DNA from: Planctomycetota bacterium
GTDB taxonomy: Bacteria; Planctomycetota; Planctomycetia; Isosphaerales; Isosphaeraceae
Direction: 5' to 3'
Assembly (NCBI GenBank): GCA_021778575.1
Contig: JAJYCH010000044.1
Span: forward strand, 1-13,400
Length of the DNA: 13,400 bases
Part shown: piece by piece, positions 1 through 6,569 of the stretch
Numbering within the stretch: position 1 is the stretch's first letter
Layout of the letters: every line of letters starts with the position of its first letter
The notes under the pieces: generated by a model
The model's database searches: none
What the model saw: the letters and a program-made list of their open reading frames with translations, nothing else
Told to the model about the DNA's origin: nothing
Program-made: the position numbers and the translations under genes

Positions 1-80
1 GGACCTCTGCCCGAGGGGCCGCTGACGCCCTGCCTGCGCGCGGCGCTGACCTATCATCGGCGCCAGGGCAGGACTTGGCG

Positions 81-1796
81 CTAAGCTTTGCCCAGATGCT
101 TCGGCCAGAATTCACGATGTATTTCGGCGGCTTCGTCTTCGAGGTTGGCGTTGATGTTGATCGCCAGCCCCATGCTATTCATCATCTTGCGGATGAGGTC
201 GTTTGCCCGAACGCCGATCGCCTCGGAAAGGCTCCGGACCGTGATCGGGTGCTCGATCTCCGCGTGAGACTTGCGCTGAGGGGCTTGCTGCCCGCGTTTG
301 AGCTGCGGCTTACGCCCGCCCTGACGGCGACCGCCGCGTCCTTCTTCCTCGGCCGCTTCACCAGTAAGCGCGGAGACGGGGACCGGCGACTTGATCCGCT
401 CGTTCGCCCGTTCGTTGCGCTTGGCTCGACGACCGGCGCGATCGGCGGGGGAGCCGATCCGGCCGGCGGCTTTCTTCTTCTCTTCCTCGTCATCAATGAT
501 CGCCGGGACCATCGGTGGCGGAGCGATAGGCCCGCCACGTCGCAGGACCGGGCCGGGCTGACCCATTCCGGGCGGTCCGCCAGGACCTCCGGGGCCACGC
601 GCTTGCGACTGCCCTGGATTCGGCGGAGTCCGGAACGGTGACGATGGCGAGGAGCCGGGTCCACGATTCGGACCTTGACCGGGACGACCGGGCGCGGCGG
701 GAGCTTCGACCCCCCCGCCGTTCTGTGCCGCCTGACGCATCCGGGCAAAGTCTTCGGGCGTGAACTTACGGTCGGGGCGTTGCGTCTTCACCTCGGGACC
801 GCCTCCAGCGCCGGGCCGAGGGCCATCGTTGCGCCGGGGCGGGGCAGAAGGTGCCGAATTGGCCGCGACGGGAGGTAAGGGACGCCGAGCGCCACCCCCC
901 GGAAGCGGACCGCGACCCGGACCATCCGATCGACCGCCCGAATCACGGTCGCCATCGGACCTTCGCCCTTCGTTTGAAGGACTTGACGGCCGATTCATCG
1001 ACGTCCGGACACCGGTCGGCGAGATATAATCGCTTTGCTTGAGCGGCGGCGGAGTGGCCGGGTTGGGCCGGAACTCAGCGCGGGCGGTCTGCGTGGCTCC
1101 CGGATTGGGACCGCTGGGCCGGGGTGCCGGCTGTCCAGGCGGCGGATTTTGCGACGGCGCGGCCGACCCGCCTCCGTCGTGACCACCACTACCGGGCGGT
1201 CGATCGCGATGTCCCATATGCCGGGAGATCGGACCGCCACCGCTGCCGAGGCGAGGCGGTGACGTCAAGCCACCCGATCGCGGGCCCGACGGGGCAGGCG
1301 CGGAGCTTGGGTTCGAACTCAGACCCGGACCGGGGGCGGGCGTGGGGGCGGGCCGGGGCGGACTCGGCGGCGAAGTCGGTGCCGAAGGAACAGTGACGGC
1401 GCTGGTGGGGGGTGTCGGGAGCGCGGACGCCGACGGAGCCGAGACGGGCTCGGTGACGGCGGACTCAGGCGCCGGGGCGGCGGCCGGCGGTGTGATGGGC
1501 GGGGTCGGTTCCGCCGCGGTCGAGGCGGTTACCGGCCGTTTCGCCACGGGAGCTGTGGGGCTGATGGCGGGCGTCTCCGAGGGAGTGGGGCTAGGTCGCG
1601 CCGACGACTGAGGGGGCGGTGTGGAAGCCGGCTCGGCAGGACCGGTCATCAACCCCCGAATACGATCAATCTGGTCCTGGGCCAGACCGGCGAAAATGCT
1701 GGGCTTGACATCAAGCCCCCATCCCTGAATTTTCTCGAGCAGATCTTGACTCTTCAACCCTAACTCTTTCGCCAACTCGTGGACACGCGTGGACAA
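81..1796 (-). CDS. infB: Translation initiation factor IF-2 N-terminal-region protein, no GTPase domain
   Basis: The gene lies directly downstream of nusA, the usual infB position. I place the start at a TTG (1794-1796), because AGGAGGAG (minus strand, 1803-1810) sits 6 bases upstream and translation from there begins exactly at the first IF2_N domain (STRVHELAKELGLKS, residues 2-50). An ATG at 1883 would add 29 residues that look like leader sequence. Residues about 55-505 are a low-complexity linker rich in Pro, Gly, Ser, Ala and Arg. A second IF2_N domain (PITVRSLSEAIGVRANDLI onward) occupies about the last 57 residues, and the protein stops 7 residues after it at residue 571. Full IF-2 continues into a G domain with GHVDHGKT, then the fMet-tRNA-binding C-terminus; both are absent. 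Either this is a stand-alone IF2_N protein with the GTPase encoded elsewhere, or infB is truncated or frameshifted near position 81. IF2_N identity is firm; biological completeness is not. Confidence 0.8.
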   Translation of the reverse strand: MSTRVHELAKELGLKSQDLLEKIQGWGLDVKPSIFAGLAQDQIDRIRGLMTGPAEPASTPPPQSSARPSPTPSETPAISPTAPVAKRPVTASTAAEPTPPITPPAAAPAPESAVTEPVSAPSASALPTPPTSAVTVPSAPTSPPSPPRPAPTPAPGPGLSSNPSSAPAPSGPRSGGLTSPPRLGSGGGPISRHMGHRDRPPGSGGHDGGGSAAPSQNPPPGQPAPRPSGPNPGATQTARAEFRPNPATPPPLKQSDYISPTGVRTSMNRPSSPSNEGRRSDGDRDSGGRSDGPGRGPLPGGGARRPLPPVAANSAPSAPPRRNDGPRPGAGGGPEVKTQRPDRKFTPEDFARMRQAAQNGGGVEAPAAPGRPGQGPNRGPGSSPSSPFRTPPNPGQSQARGPGGPGGPPGMGQPGPVLRRGGPIAPPPMVPAIIDDEEEKKKAAGRIGSPADRAGRRAKRNERANERIKSPVPVSALTGEAAEEEGRGGRRQGGRKPQLKRGQQAPQRKSHAEIEHPITVRSLSEAIGVRANDLIRKMMNSMGLAININANLEDEAAEIHREFWPKHLGKA

Positions 1797-1802
1797 AGGC
1801 GA

Positions 1803-1810
1803 CTCCTCCT
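1803..1810 (-). promoter_or_regulatory. Ribosome binding site deciding the TTG start of the IF-2-like gene
   Basis: AGGAGGAG on the minus strand is near-perfect complementarity to the 16S 3' end, and the TTG codon at 1796 begins 6 bases after it. No comparable site precedes the upstream ATG at 1883. This supports the TTG start, which also coincides with the start of IF2_N homology. Confidence 0.7.
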
Positions 1811-1821
1811 GGAATGGCTGA

Positions 1822-1883
1822 CGGCCGGAACCGGCCGGGCCGACACGATCGGTATTGTGGTTTCCGCCAACCGATCGTGCCAA
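1822..1883 (-). promoter_or_regulatory. Inverted repeats and possible internal promoter in the nusA-infB spacer
   Basis: The 222-base spacer between nusA and the IF-2-like gene has two strong dyads just before the ribosome binding site. The outer one is CACGATCGGT (1844-1853) against ACCGATCGTG (1870-1879), a perfect 10-bp stem with a 16-base loop. The inner one is CGGCCGG (1822-1828) against CCGGCCG (1831-1837). On the minus strand TTGGCA (1878-1883), 18 bases, then CACAAT (1854-1859) could be a sigma-70-type promoter lying within the larger dyad. No T-run follows, so a simple rho-independent terminator is unlikely. An operator or an mRNA leader structure are both possible. The rest of the spacer (1884-2018) shows no supported gene. 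Confidence 0.35.
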
Positions 1884-2018
1884 GTCCAGTTTACTCCTTC
1901 CTCACGACGAACCATCAAGAGCGAGGTTGGTCGTACAGGAAGGAGGAGGACGTGACGCGCTTCGGTTGGCACGCGGTCTGTGACCCTTCACGGGCCTCAT
2001 GGTTGACTCATGTCCAGA

Positions 2019-3629
2019 TTACTCCCCGGAATGATCCTTAGGTTTCTCGGTGTCTTGATCAGTCGTCTCATCATCCGCCGGTTCCGCAGCCGACCCGGTG
2101 GTACCGGCCGACAGAAACGGTTCGGGCTGATTCGCGTCGTCTCCGGCGTCGCTCACCATCAGTTCTTCCGGACTGGTTGGTGATTCCGCCGCGTCAGTCA
2201 CAAGCCGGATCATCTCCGACTGGTCGGCATCGCTGGGCGCCTGGGTGACCTCGTGACCGTTGGTGACCAGGTTGGACTCCTCGGCGGCCAGGCTCAAGTC
2301 GTGCATCTCCGGGCTGGAGGTGGATTCCGACTCGTCATCGAACAGGTCGGCAAGGCTGGCCCGAGGCTCCGCTTCGCCATTACTTGCCCCCTCCCCTGAA
2401 TTCGATTCGACGGCCGTGGATTCGGCGGTCGGAACACTGGCCGGCTGTTGCGGACGAGCCCCCTTGCGCCGGGGCATCTCATCGGCCTGTTCCTCGGCGA
2501 GGACCTCGGCTCGACCGACGATCTCGACGGCCAGTTCCTCGTTCAGGTCTTCGATTGTATTGACCAGGTCGTCGATTTCCATGACCGAGAGGTCGTCATA
2601 GCTCAGGATGCCCTGCTCCACGAGCTTCTCGGCCAGGTTGGTGTCGACCCCATCGATCCGGGTGAACGAGACGACGGCTTTCTCGATCAACTCATCGAGT
2701 TCCTCGCTGGTCATGATCTCGATATCCCAGCCGACGAGTTTCGACGCCAGCCGGACGTTCTGACCGCGACGACCGATTGCCAGCGAGAGCTGATCCTCGC
2801 GAACCAGAACGATCGCGCGACCGAGCAACTGACAGAGCATGACCTCATCGATCTCGGCCGGCTGCAACGCGTTCGGGATGAGAACCTGGAGTGACTCGTT
2901 CCAGCGAACGATGTCGATCCGCTCTCCTCCCAGTTCGTCGACAATATTCTTGATCCGGGTTCCTCGGACGCCGACGCAGGCCCCCACGGCGTCAACCTTG
3001 GCATCGATCGAGGTGACGGCGACCTTGGACCGATAGCCGGCTTCACGAGCCAGGGCCCGGATCGAGATGATCTGGTCGGCGATCTCGGGGATTTCAAGTT
3101 CAAAGAGCCGACGCACGAAATCGGGGTGGGTCCGGCTGAGGATGATCTTGATCCGCTGGCCCACTTTGCGGACATCAAGGATCACGGCCCGGACACGCTC
3201 GCCAGGGTGATGGCTCTCACCGGGAATTTGCTCGGAACGCGGCAGGAGGGCGTCGGTTTTGCCGAGGTTAACGGTAACCGCGCCACCTTCGAACCGCTGG
3301 ATCGTGCCGGTGATCAGGTCGCCGCGTTGATCCTCGAATTCATCGAACAAACTATCGCGTTCGGCTTCGCGAATCTTCTGAATGATGACTTGCTTGGCGG
3401 TCTGGGCGGCAATTCGACCGAAGTCGGGTGGGGTGACGGCTTTACCGTCAGTCGTGGTCACGATCTTACCCGATTCGGGGTCGATCTTGACGGAGATCTC
3501 CTCGGCGTCGGGATAATGCTTCTTGGCCGCCGTGGCCAAGGCCGACTCGATCCCCTCGAACAAGACATCCTTGGGGATGTTCTTGTCGCGGTGGATACTG
3601 TCGACAATCCTTACCAAATCGACGCTCAT
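2019..3629 (-). CDS. nusA: Transcription termination/antitermination factor NusA
   Basis: NusA binds RNA polymerase and nascent RNA and modulates pausing, termination and antitermination in the cytoplasm. The 536-residue product has the expected order: N-terminal polymerase-binding domain (about 1-103), S1 domain (about 104-167, [20 protein letters not shown]), KH1 (GVRG at 220-223 within [15 protein letters not shown]) and KH2 (GRRG at 286-289, then [16 protein letters not shown]). One helix-hairpin-helix-like segment follows (about 316-380). The last about 145 residues form an acidic Ser/Glu/Asp-rich tail. I chose the ATG at 3629 over an in-frame upstream ATG at 3728: it begins at the family's conserved start and is preceded by GGAGG (3636-3640). 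The gene has no rimP immediately upstream; instead it is divergent from a Fur-family gene. The IF-2-like gene follows 222 bases later. Confidence 0.95.
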   Translation of the reverse strand: MSVDLVRIVDSIHRDKNIPKDVLFEGIESALATAAKKHYPDAEEISVKIDPESGKIVTTTDGKAVTPPDFGRIAAQTAKQVIIQKIREAERDSLFDEFEDQRGDLITGTIQRFEGGAVTVNLGKTDALLPRSEQIPGESHHPGERVRAVILDVRKVGQRIKIILSRTHPDFVRRLFELEIPEIADQIISIRALAREAGYRSKVAVTSIDAKVDAVGACVGVRGTRIKNIVDELGGERIDIVRWNESLQVLIPNALQPAEIDEVMLCQLLGRAIVLVREDQLSLAIGRRGQNVRLASKLVGWDIEIMTSEELDELIEKAVVSFTRIDGVDTNLAEKLVEQGILSYDDLSVMEIDDLVNTIEDLNEELAVEIVGRAEVLAEEQADEMPRRKGARPQQPASVPTAESTAVESNSGEGASNGEAEPRASLADLFDDESESTSSPEMHDLSLAAEESNLVTNGHEVTQAPSDADQSEMIRLVTDAAESPTSPEELMVSDAGDDANQPEPFLSAGTTGSAAEPADDETTDQDTEKPKDHSGE

Positions 3630-3857
3630 GAGACCCCTCCGAGGCGGAACGAAACTGGGCAAGATGCGAGACGGAAAAGATTCAACCGGAAGCCGCGCCC
3701 TGATTTCGACAGGCGCGTCCCCGGTCATATCTCGTCACGTTCCGATCGGGGCGACGCTTGACCCGCTTTTCCACTCGATGCCGCTCGAGGAAAGCTTCGC
3801 GTCGCACCCGGACCCAACGTTCGCGCCTGCCGTCTTTGGAATACGGCCCCAAGGTCT

Positions 3858-3887
3858 ATCCTAACCGCGAGTTGACACGAGTGTCAA
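3858..3887 (-). promoter_or_regulatory. Candidate nusA promoter sharing the dyad
   Basis: On the minus strand TTGACA (3882-3887) is a consensus -35 hexamer, followed after 18 bases by TAGGAT (3858-3863), which matches the -10 consensus at four of six positions. Initiation near 3850 would give a nusA leader of roughly 220 bases. The -35 lies inside the palindrome at 3872-3887. This is a pattern match only. Confidence 0.45.
3872..3887. promoter_or_regulatory. Perfect 7-2-7 palindrome, candidate operator
   Basis: TTGACAC-GA-GTGTCAA is a perfect inverted repeat with a 2-base centre. It overlaps the -35 elements of candidate promoters on both strands. The adjacent gene encodes a PerR/Fur-like repressor, and known PerR boxes are 7-1-7 inverted repeats, so autoregulation is a reasonable inference. 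The bases themselves do not match the AT-rich Bacillus PerR or Fur box. Confidence 0.5.
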
Positions 3888-3900
3888 GCGAACCGACAAT
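3872..3900 (+). promoter_or_regulatory. Candidate promoter of the PerR-like/TatD operon
   Basis: TTGACA (3872-3877) is a consensus -35 hexamer; after exactly 17 bases comes GACAAT (3895-3900), four of six matches to the -10 consensus. Initiation near 3907 would leave a leader of about 90 bases before the ATG at 3997. A repressor bound at the 3872-3887 dyad would cover the -35. Confidence 0.5.
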
Positions 3901-3996
3901 AGCTCACGAGGGTTTCCGAGACGCGCAACCATCAACGAGGGTCTCGATCGTCGCTCGTCGATCGCACCTGATTCTACCGGCGGAACGTTAGCGGAC

Positions 3997-4485
3997 ATGG
4001 ACCCATCGAGCCAGCCCGAACCTGAAGTTGGCGCCGACCTCCGGTCGGCTCTCGAGGCGGCCGGCTGGCGACTGACCCGGCAACGAGCCGCCGTCTACGA
4101 CCAGCTCCGGCAGGCTCATTATCATCCGTCGGCGGAGGATCTCTATCGCCGGGTCAAGGTGGTGGTCCCCTCCATCAGTCTCGCGACGGTTTACAAGGCG
4201 CTCGACGCCCTGGTTGCATCGGGTTTGGCCACCCGGCTCGTCGCCGCCAACGGATCGGCTCGCTACGACGCCCGGAGTGACCACCATTATCATCTGCGCT
4301 GTTTGCGCTCGGGCGTGGTTGAGGATGTTCCCACTCCGTTCGACCCCGATCTGATCGCGAAGATCGATCCCGATCTCGGTCCCAAGCTGGCCGACAAGGG
4401 ATTTCATGTCACTGGCTATCGGCTCGAACTGATCGGTTTTTTTGAGGAATCGATACCCGGGTCAGAGACGGGTGAGACGTCATGA
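3997..4485 (+). CDS. Fur-family metalloregulator, PerR-like
   Basis: This 162-residue cytoplasmic protein has the Fur fold. The winged helix includes GWRLTRQRAAVYDQL and the recognition-helix region PSISLATVYKALDAL (about residues 58-72); a dimerisation/metal domain follows. Aligned by eye with Bacillus PerR at a constant offset of 6, all five regulatory metal ligands are present: H43, D91, H97, H99 and D110. The Asp at the last position is the PerR-type choice, where Fur has Glu. The structural zinc site is degraded: the usual CxxC after the HxH is CLRS (C102, S105), and no C-terminal CxxC exists. The family represses iron- or peroxide-response genes; the effector here is inferred. Its stop overlaps the tatD start by ATGA, implying an operon with translational coupling. 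No strong Shine-Dalgarno is visible. Zur, Mur or Irr-like roles are alternatives. Confidence 0.88.
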   Translation: MDPSSQPEPEVGADLRSALEAAGWRLTRQRAAVYDQLRQAHYHPSAEDLYRRVKVVVPSISLATVYKALDALVASGLATRLVAANGSARYDARSDHHYHLRCLRSGVVEDVPTPFDPDLIAKIDPDLGPKLADKGFHVTGYRLELIGFFEESIPGSETGETS

Positions 4486-5282
4486 GTTCGCTTCCGGCGC
4501 TGGTCGATACGCATGCTCACCTCGACGATCCTCGGCTCAAGAGCCGTCTTGACGAGGTATTACGTCATTGCATCCAGGCAGGAGTGACCCAGGTAATCGC
4601 GGTGGCAACGACCGCCGAGGATAGCCAGTCGGTCCTCGCCATTGCCGAGGGACGACCGGGAGTTTTCGCCTCGGTCGGCATCCACCCCAATAACGCGGCC
4701 GAGGCCGCTCCCGGCGATTGGGACGTCATCAAGACCCTCGCGTCTGATCCCCGGGTCGTGGCCCTGGGCGAGACCGGCCTCGACCGACACTGGGACCGGA
4801 CGCCATTCGATCTCCAGCAGGACTATTTCGCCCGCCACCTCGAACTTGCCCACGAATTTGATCGACCGGTCATTATTCATAGCCGCGACTGCCACGCGGA
4901 TATTGTCGGCCAGCTTCGTCGGCTGGGTCGTCCGATCCGAGGGGTCTTGCACTCCTTTACCGGCTCCTGGGACGAAGCTCGCGAGATTCTCGATCTTGGA
5001 CTTCATCTCTCGTTCGCTGGAATGCTGACTTTCGCGAACAAATCGCTCGACCCCCTTCGAACCGCCGCGGCTCAGGTTCCCATTGACCGCTTACTGGTTG
5101 AGACCGACTCCCCCTATCTTAGCCCCCATCCGTTTCGCGGCCAGACCAACGAACCGGCACGTGTGGCTCAGACCGCGGCCCGACTTGCGGAGATCCGGGG
5201 GATGCTCGTGACCGATCTCGCCGCCGCCACGACCCGAAATGCTCGACAACTCTTCGGTCTTCCTGATGTCTCCCTTCACTGA
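4482..5282 (+). CDS. tatD: TatD-family metal-dependent deoxyribonuclease
   Basis: A 266-residue TIM-barrel hydrolase of the amidohydrolase superfamily, of normal length for TatD/YcfH/YabD proteins. The metal-site signatures are all visible: DTHAHLDD (H11, H13), GIHPN (67-70), GETGLDRHWD (E97), IHSRD (H133), HSFTG (H157) and ETDSPYLSPHPFRG (D209) followed by NEP. Family members are Mg2+/Mn2+-dependent 3'-5' exonucleases implicated in DNA repair and in oxidative damage or DNA turnover. It starts inside the last codons of the PerR-like gene (ATGA overlap at 4482-4485), so it is almost certainly co-transcribed and translationally coupled with that regulator. This fits a stress-linked repair role, which is inference. 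Which paralog of the TatD family it is cannot be settled from the sequence alone. Confidence 0.93.
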   Translation: MSSLPALVDTHAHLDDPRLKSRLDEVLRHCIQAGVTQVIAVATTAEDSQSVLAIAEGRPGVFASVGIHPNNAAEAAPGDWDVIKTLASDPRVVALGETGLDRHWDRTPFDLQQDYFARHLELAHEFDRPVIIHSRDCHADIVGQLRRLGRPIRGVLHSFTGSWDEAREILDLGLHLSFAGMLTFANKSLDPLRTAAAQVPIDRLLVETDSPYLSPHPFRGQTNEPARVAQTAARLAEIRGMLVTDLAAATTRNARQLFGLPDVSLH

Positions 5283-5346
5283 CGCTGCCGTTTCACTCGA
5301 TCAGATTGATCCGCACACCCAATCCATTTCGCCGATCTCCCCCAGA

Positions 5347-5375
5347 TTTCCTATTTTCAAAAGAGATGGTAAATT
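5347..5375 (+). promoter_or_regulatory. Weak extended -10 promoter candidate
   Basis: TG-G-TAAATT (5367-5375) resembles an extended -10 element, with a poor -35 (TTTCCT, 5347-5352) 17 bases upstream. It lies in the 254-base gap after tatD and could be an additional promoter for the small membrane protein gene. Apart from this, 5283-5458 shows only short imperfect hairpins. Confidence 0.2.
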
Positions 5376-5456
5376 GGAGCGACCTTACTGGACGAGCCGT
5401 TCGGGGGATGCCGTGACTGTCAGGGTGTTTTGTCCCTCGGTTCGTTTCGTCGCGGA

Positions 5457-5487
5457 TTGGTCTCAAGTTTGCCTTCCTCGTTATAAT
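5457..5487 (+). promoter_or_regulatory. Promoter candidate for the 75-residue membrane protein gene
   Basis: TATAAT at 5482-5487 is a perfect -10 hexamer, conspicuous in GC-rich surroundings. The -35 is weak: the nearest candidate is TTGGTC (5457-5462) at a long 19-base spacing. Initiation near 5494 would give a leader of about 43 bases to the ATG at 5537. Confidence 0.45.
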
Positions 5488-5536
5488 GACCTGACCGCGC
5501 GAGAGCGGGCGGGAGCCGATACAGGAGTGATTCACG

Positions 5537-5764
5537 ATGAGTTTTCTGGAATACCTGAAAGACTTCGTGATCGTCACGACCGTTCTGACCTTGATCGGTA
5601 CGGGTCTGATGATCTCGCTCCGGAGTGGGGTTTTGTCGGTCGGAGGGGGCCGTTGCCGACTGGTGCTCGGAAACCTTTCGCAGTTGGTAGTTGCCCTCGC
5701 GGCGTGTCTCTTCTTCCTGATGATGGTTCAACAGCTGGTGGGGCTCCGGGTCACAATCCCCTGA
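5537..5764 (+). CDS. Small two-helix membrane protein of unknown function
   Basis: I do not recognise this 75-residue protein. Two hydrophobic stretches, about residues 10-27 and 46-68, should span the membrane. They are joined by a short Gly/Arg-rich loop (RSGVLSVGGGRCR), and the N-terminal segment is MSFLEYLKDF. Translation is supported by AGGAG (5523-5527) at a 9-base spacing. It appears to be a single-gene unit, with a perfect TATAAT upstream and a terminator-like hairpin about 30 bases after the stop. No catalytic motif is visible. The size could fit a small regulatory subunit or structural membrane peptide, but nothing in the sequence decides this. Coding status is supported by context rather than homology. 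Confidence 0.6.
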   Translation: MSFLEYLKDFVIVTTVLTLIGTGLMISLRSGVLSVGGGRCRLVLGNLSQLVVALAACLFFLMMVQQLVGLRVTIP

Positions 5765-5796
5765 GTCGCGTCTGCCACCCAGGCAATCAATATTCG

Positions 5797-5843
5797 ACAA
5801 GCCGACGACCAGGTCACTCTGGAGGTCGGCTTGTTGCATTTCT
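5797..5843 (+). terminator. Terminator-like hairpin after the small membrane protein gene
   Basis: ACAAGCCGAC (5797-5806) pairs perfectly with GTCGGCTTGT (5825-5834). After a GA/AG internal mismatch, CCAG (5809-5812) pairs with CTGG (5819-5822) around a six-base loop. A T-rich stretch (TTGTTGCATTTCTT, 5831-5844) follows. The total of 14 bp plus the T-rich tail suggests an intrinsic terminator, though the tail is interrupted. Confidence 0.55.
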
Positions 5844-5866
5844 TGCGCGACGAATCACCCAAGGAC

Positions 5867-5895
5867 TTGACGGGACTCGACCAGGGCTTTACCAT
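5867..5895 (+). promoter_or_regulatory. Promoter candidate for the membrane protein/winged-helix operon
   Basis: TTGACG (5867-5872, five of six to consensus), 17 bases, then TACCAT (5890-5895, four of six). It sits just after the upstream hairpin terminator and would give a leader of about 53 bases to the ATG at 5955. Confidence 0.45.
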
Positions 5896-5954
5896 GCAAA
5901 GCGTCCTGATTCACAATCGGGTCGGTTTTGCGGTGAGGGGTGGAGGTAACGGGC

Positions 5955-6569
5955 ATGGAGCTTCGCGAGGCTTTGAGCCAGATCTCCGAGATCCGACAGC
6001 AGATTGCCCGGACGGAGGTTTTTCGCGGCTATCGGTCGGTTCCGGTCGCGTTCTCGGGCGTGGTGGCCTGTGCGGCTGCGGTCGCCCAGTCGGCCTGGAT
6101 TCCCGAACCCACAAGCGATATCCGTTCCTATTTGACGCTCTGGATCGGAGCGGCGGCCGTGGGGATTCTTGCCGCGGCGATCGAGATGACCCTTCGAGCC
6201 TGGCACTCGTCACGCTGGGCTCGCGAACAGACCTGGCTCGCCGTCGAGCAATTTCTGCCTTGCGTGGTGGCCGGTGGTCTGTTGACGCTGGTGCTGGCTC
6301 GCTCGGCGGAGTCAATCCTCTGGGTCTTGCCGGGAATCTGGTCGATCTTCTTCAGTCTGGGAATCTTTGCCTCGCGACGACTGCTACCTCGAGCGACGTT
6401 TGGAGTCGCGGTCTATTATCTGGTCGCTGGTCTCCTGAGTCTGGCGATCGCGCAGGGGGAATGGGCACTGTCGCCCTGGACGATGGGAATAGAGTTCGGC
6501 GGCGGGCAGCTTCTTGCGGCCGTCGTCCTTTACCGGACCCTGGAACGGGACCATGGCCAGATCGAATAA
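5955..6569 (+). CDS. Six-helix integral membrane protein of unknown function
   Basis: The 204-residue product starts at the ATG at 5955, which has GGAGG (5942-5946) upstream; a GTG at 5940 would overlap that site. A charged amphipathic N-terminus (MELREALSQISEIRQQIART) is followed by about six hydrophobic segments: residues 28-46, 57-80, 98-115, 121-139, 147-166 and 175-193. There are no obvious catalytic or transporter motifs, and I do not recognise a named family. The last 17 bases overlap the start of the winged-helix gene, so the two are probably translationally coupled. The pairing suggests that the membrane protein senses a signal, or is controlled or sequestered together with the DNA-binding partner; this is inference from gene order only. 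Confidence 0.75.
   Translation: MELREALSQISEIRQQIARTEVFRGYRSVPVAFSGVVACAAAVAQSAWIPEPTSDIRSYLTLWIGAAAVGILAAAIEMTLRAWHSSRWAREQTWLAVEQFLPCVVAGGLLTLVLARSAESILWVLPGIWSIFFSLGIFASRRLLPRATFGVAVYYLVAGLLSLAIAQGEWALSPWTMGIEFGGGQLLAAVVLYRTLERDHGQIE

Larger units (their letters stand above)
3630..3996. other. Divergent intergenic region between nusA and the PerR-like gene
   Basis: No coding region is supported in these 367 bases. The region holds the nusA ribosome binding site (3636-3640) and a leader hairpin with arms 3694-3702 and 3710-3717 (CGCG/CGCG and CCTG/CAGG with one bulged C). It also holds the overlapping divergent promoters and dyad at 3858-3900, listed separately. The 90-odd bases between that promoter and the PerR-like start contain only a weak CGATCG-type hairpin near 3946-3963. 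rimP, often found before nusA, is absent. Confidence 0.6.

Noticed and set aside
61..80. Hairpin CGCCAAG/CCTGGCG right after the IF-2-like stop as a terminator
   Set aside because: On the transcribed strand it has an A-C mismatch and no following T-run, and the window ends too soon to judge.
75..641. Plus-strand open frame of 188 codons opposite the IF-2-like gene
   Set aside because: It is antisense to IF2_N-coding sequence, has an Arg/Gly/Leu composition typical of a shadow frame in GC-rich DNA, and resembles no family.
1701..1718. Perfect 8-2-8 dyad GGGCTTGA-CA-TCAAGCCC
   Set aside because: It lies within the first IF2_N domain coding sequence, where the codons (LDVKPS) explain it; one such dyad is not surprising over this length.
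1797..1883. Upstream ATG at 1883 as the start of the IF-2-like gene
   Set aside because: The extra 29 residues do not belong to the IF2_N domain and would be translated through the inverted repeats and the strong Shine-Dalgarno; the TTG at 1796 fits better.
2448..2894. Plus-strand frame of 148 codons rich in Asp/Leu
   Set aside because: It lies wholly opposite conserved nusA KH2 and helix-hairpin-helix coding sequence; a shadow frame.
3126..3761. Plus-strand frame of 211 codons opposite the nusA 5' half
   Set aside because: Its reading is the mirror of NusA S1 and N-terminal domains, with no independent start signal or family resemblance.
5239..5949. Plus-strand frame of 236 codons spanning the tatD end and the small membrane protein gene
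   Set aside because: It has low-complexity, Arg/Gly/Ser-rich composition with no hydrophobic or domain pattern, and it crosses a promoter and a terminator-like hairpin.
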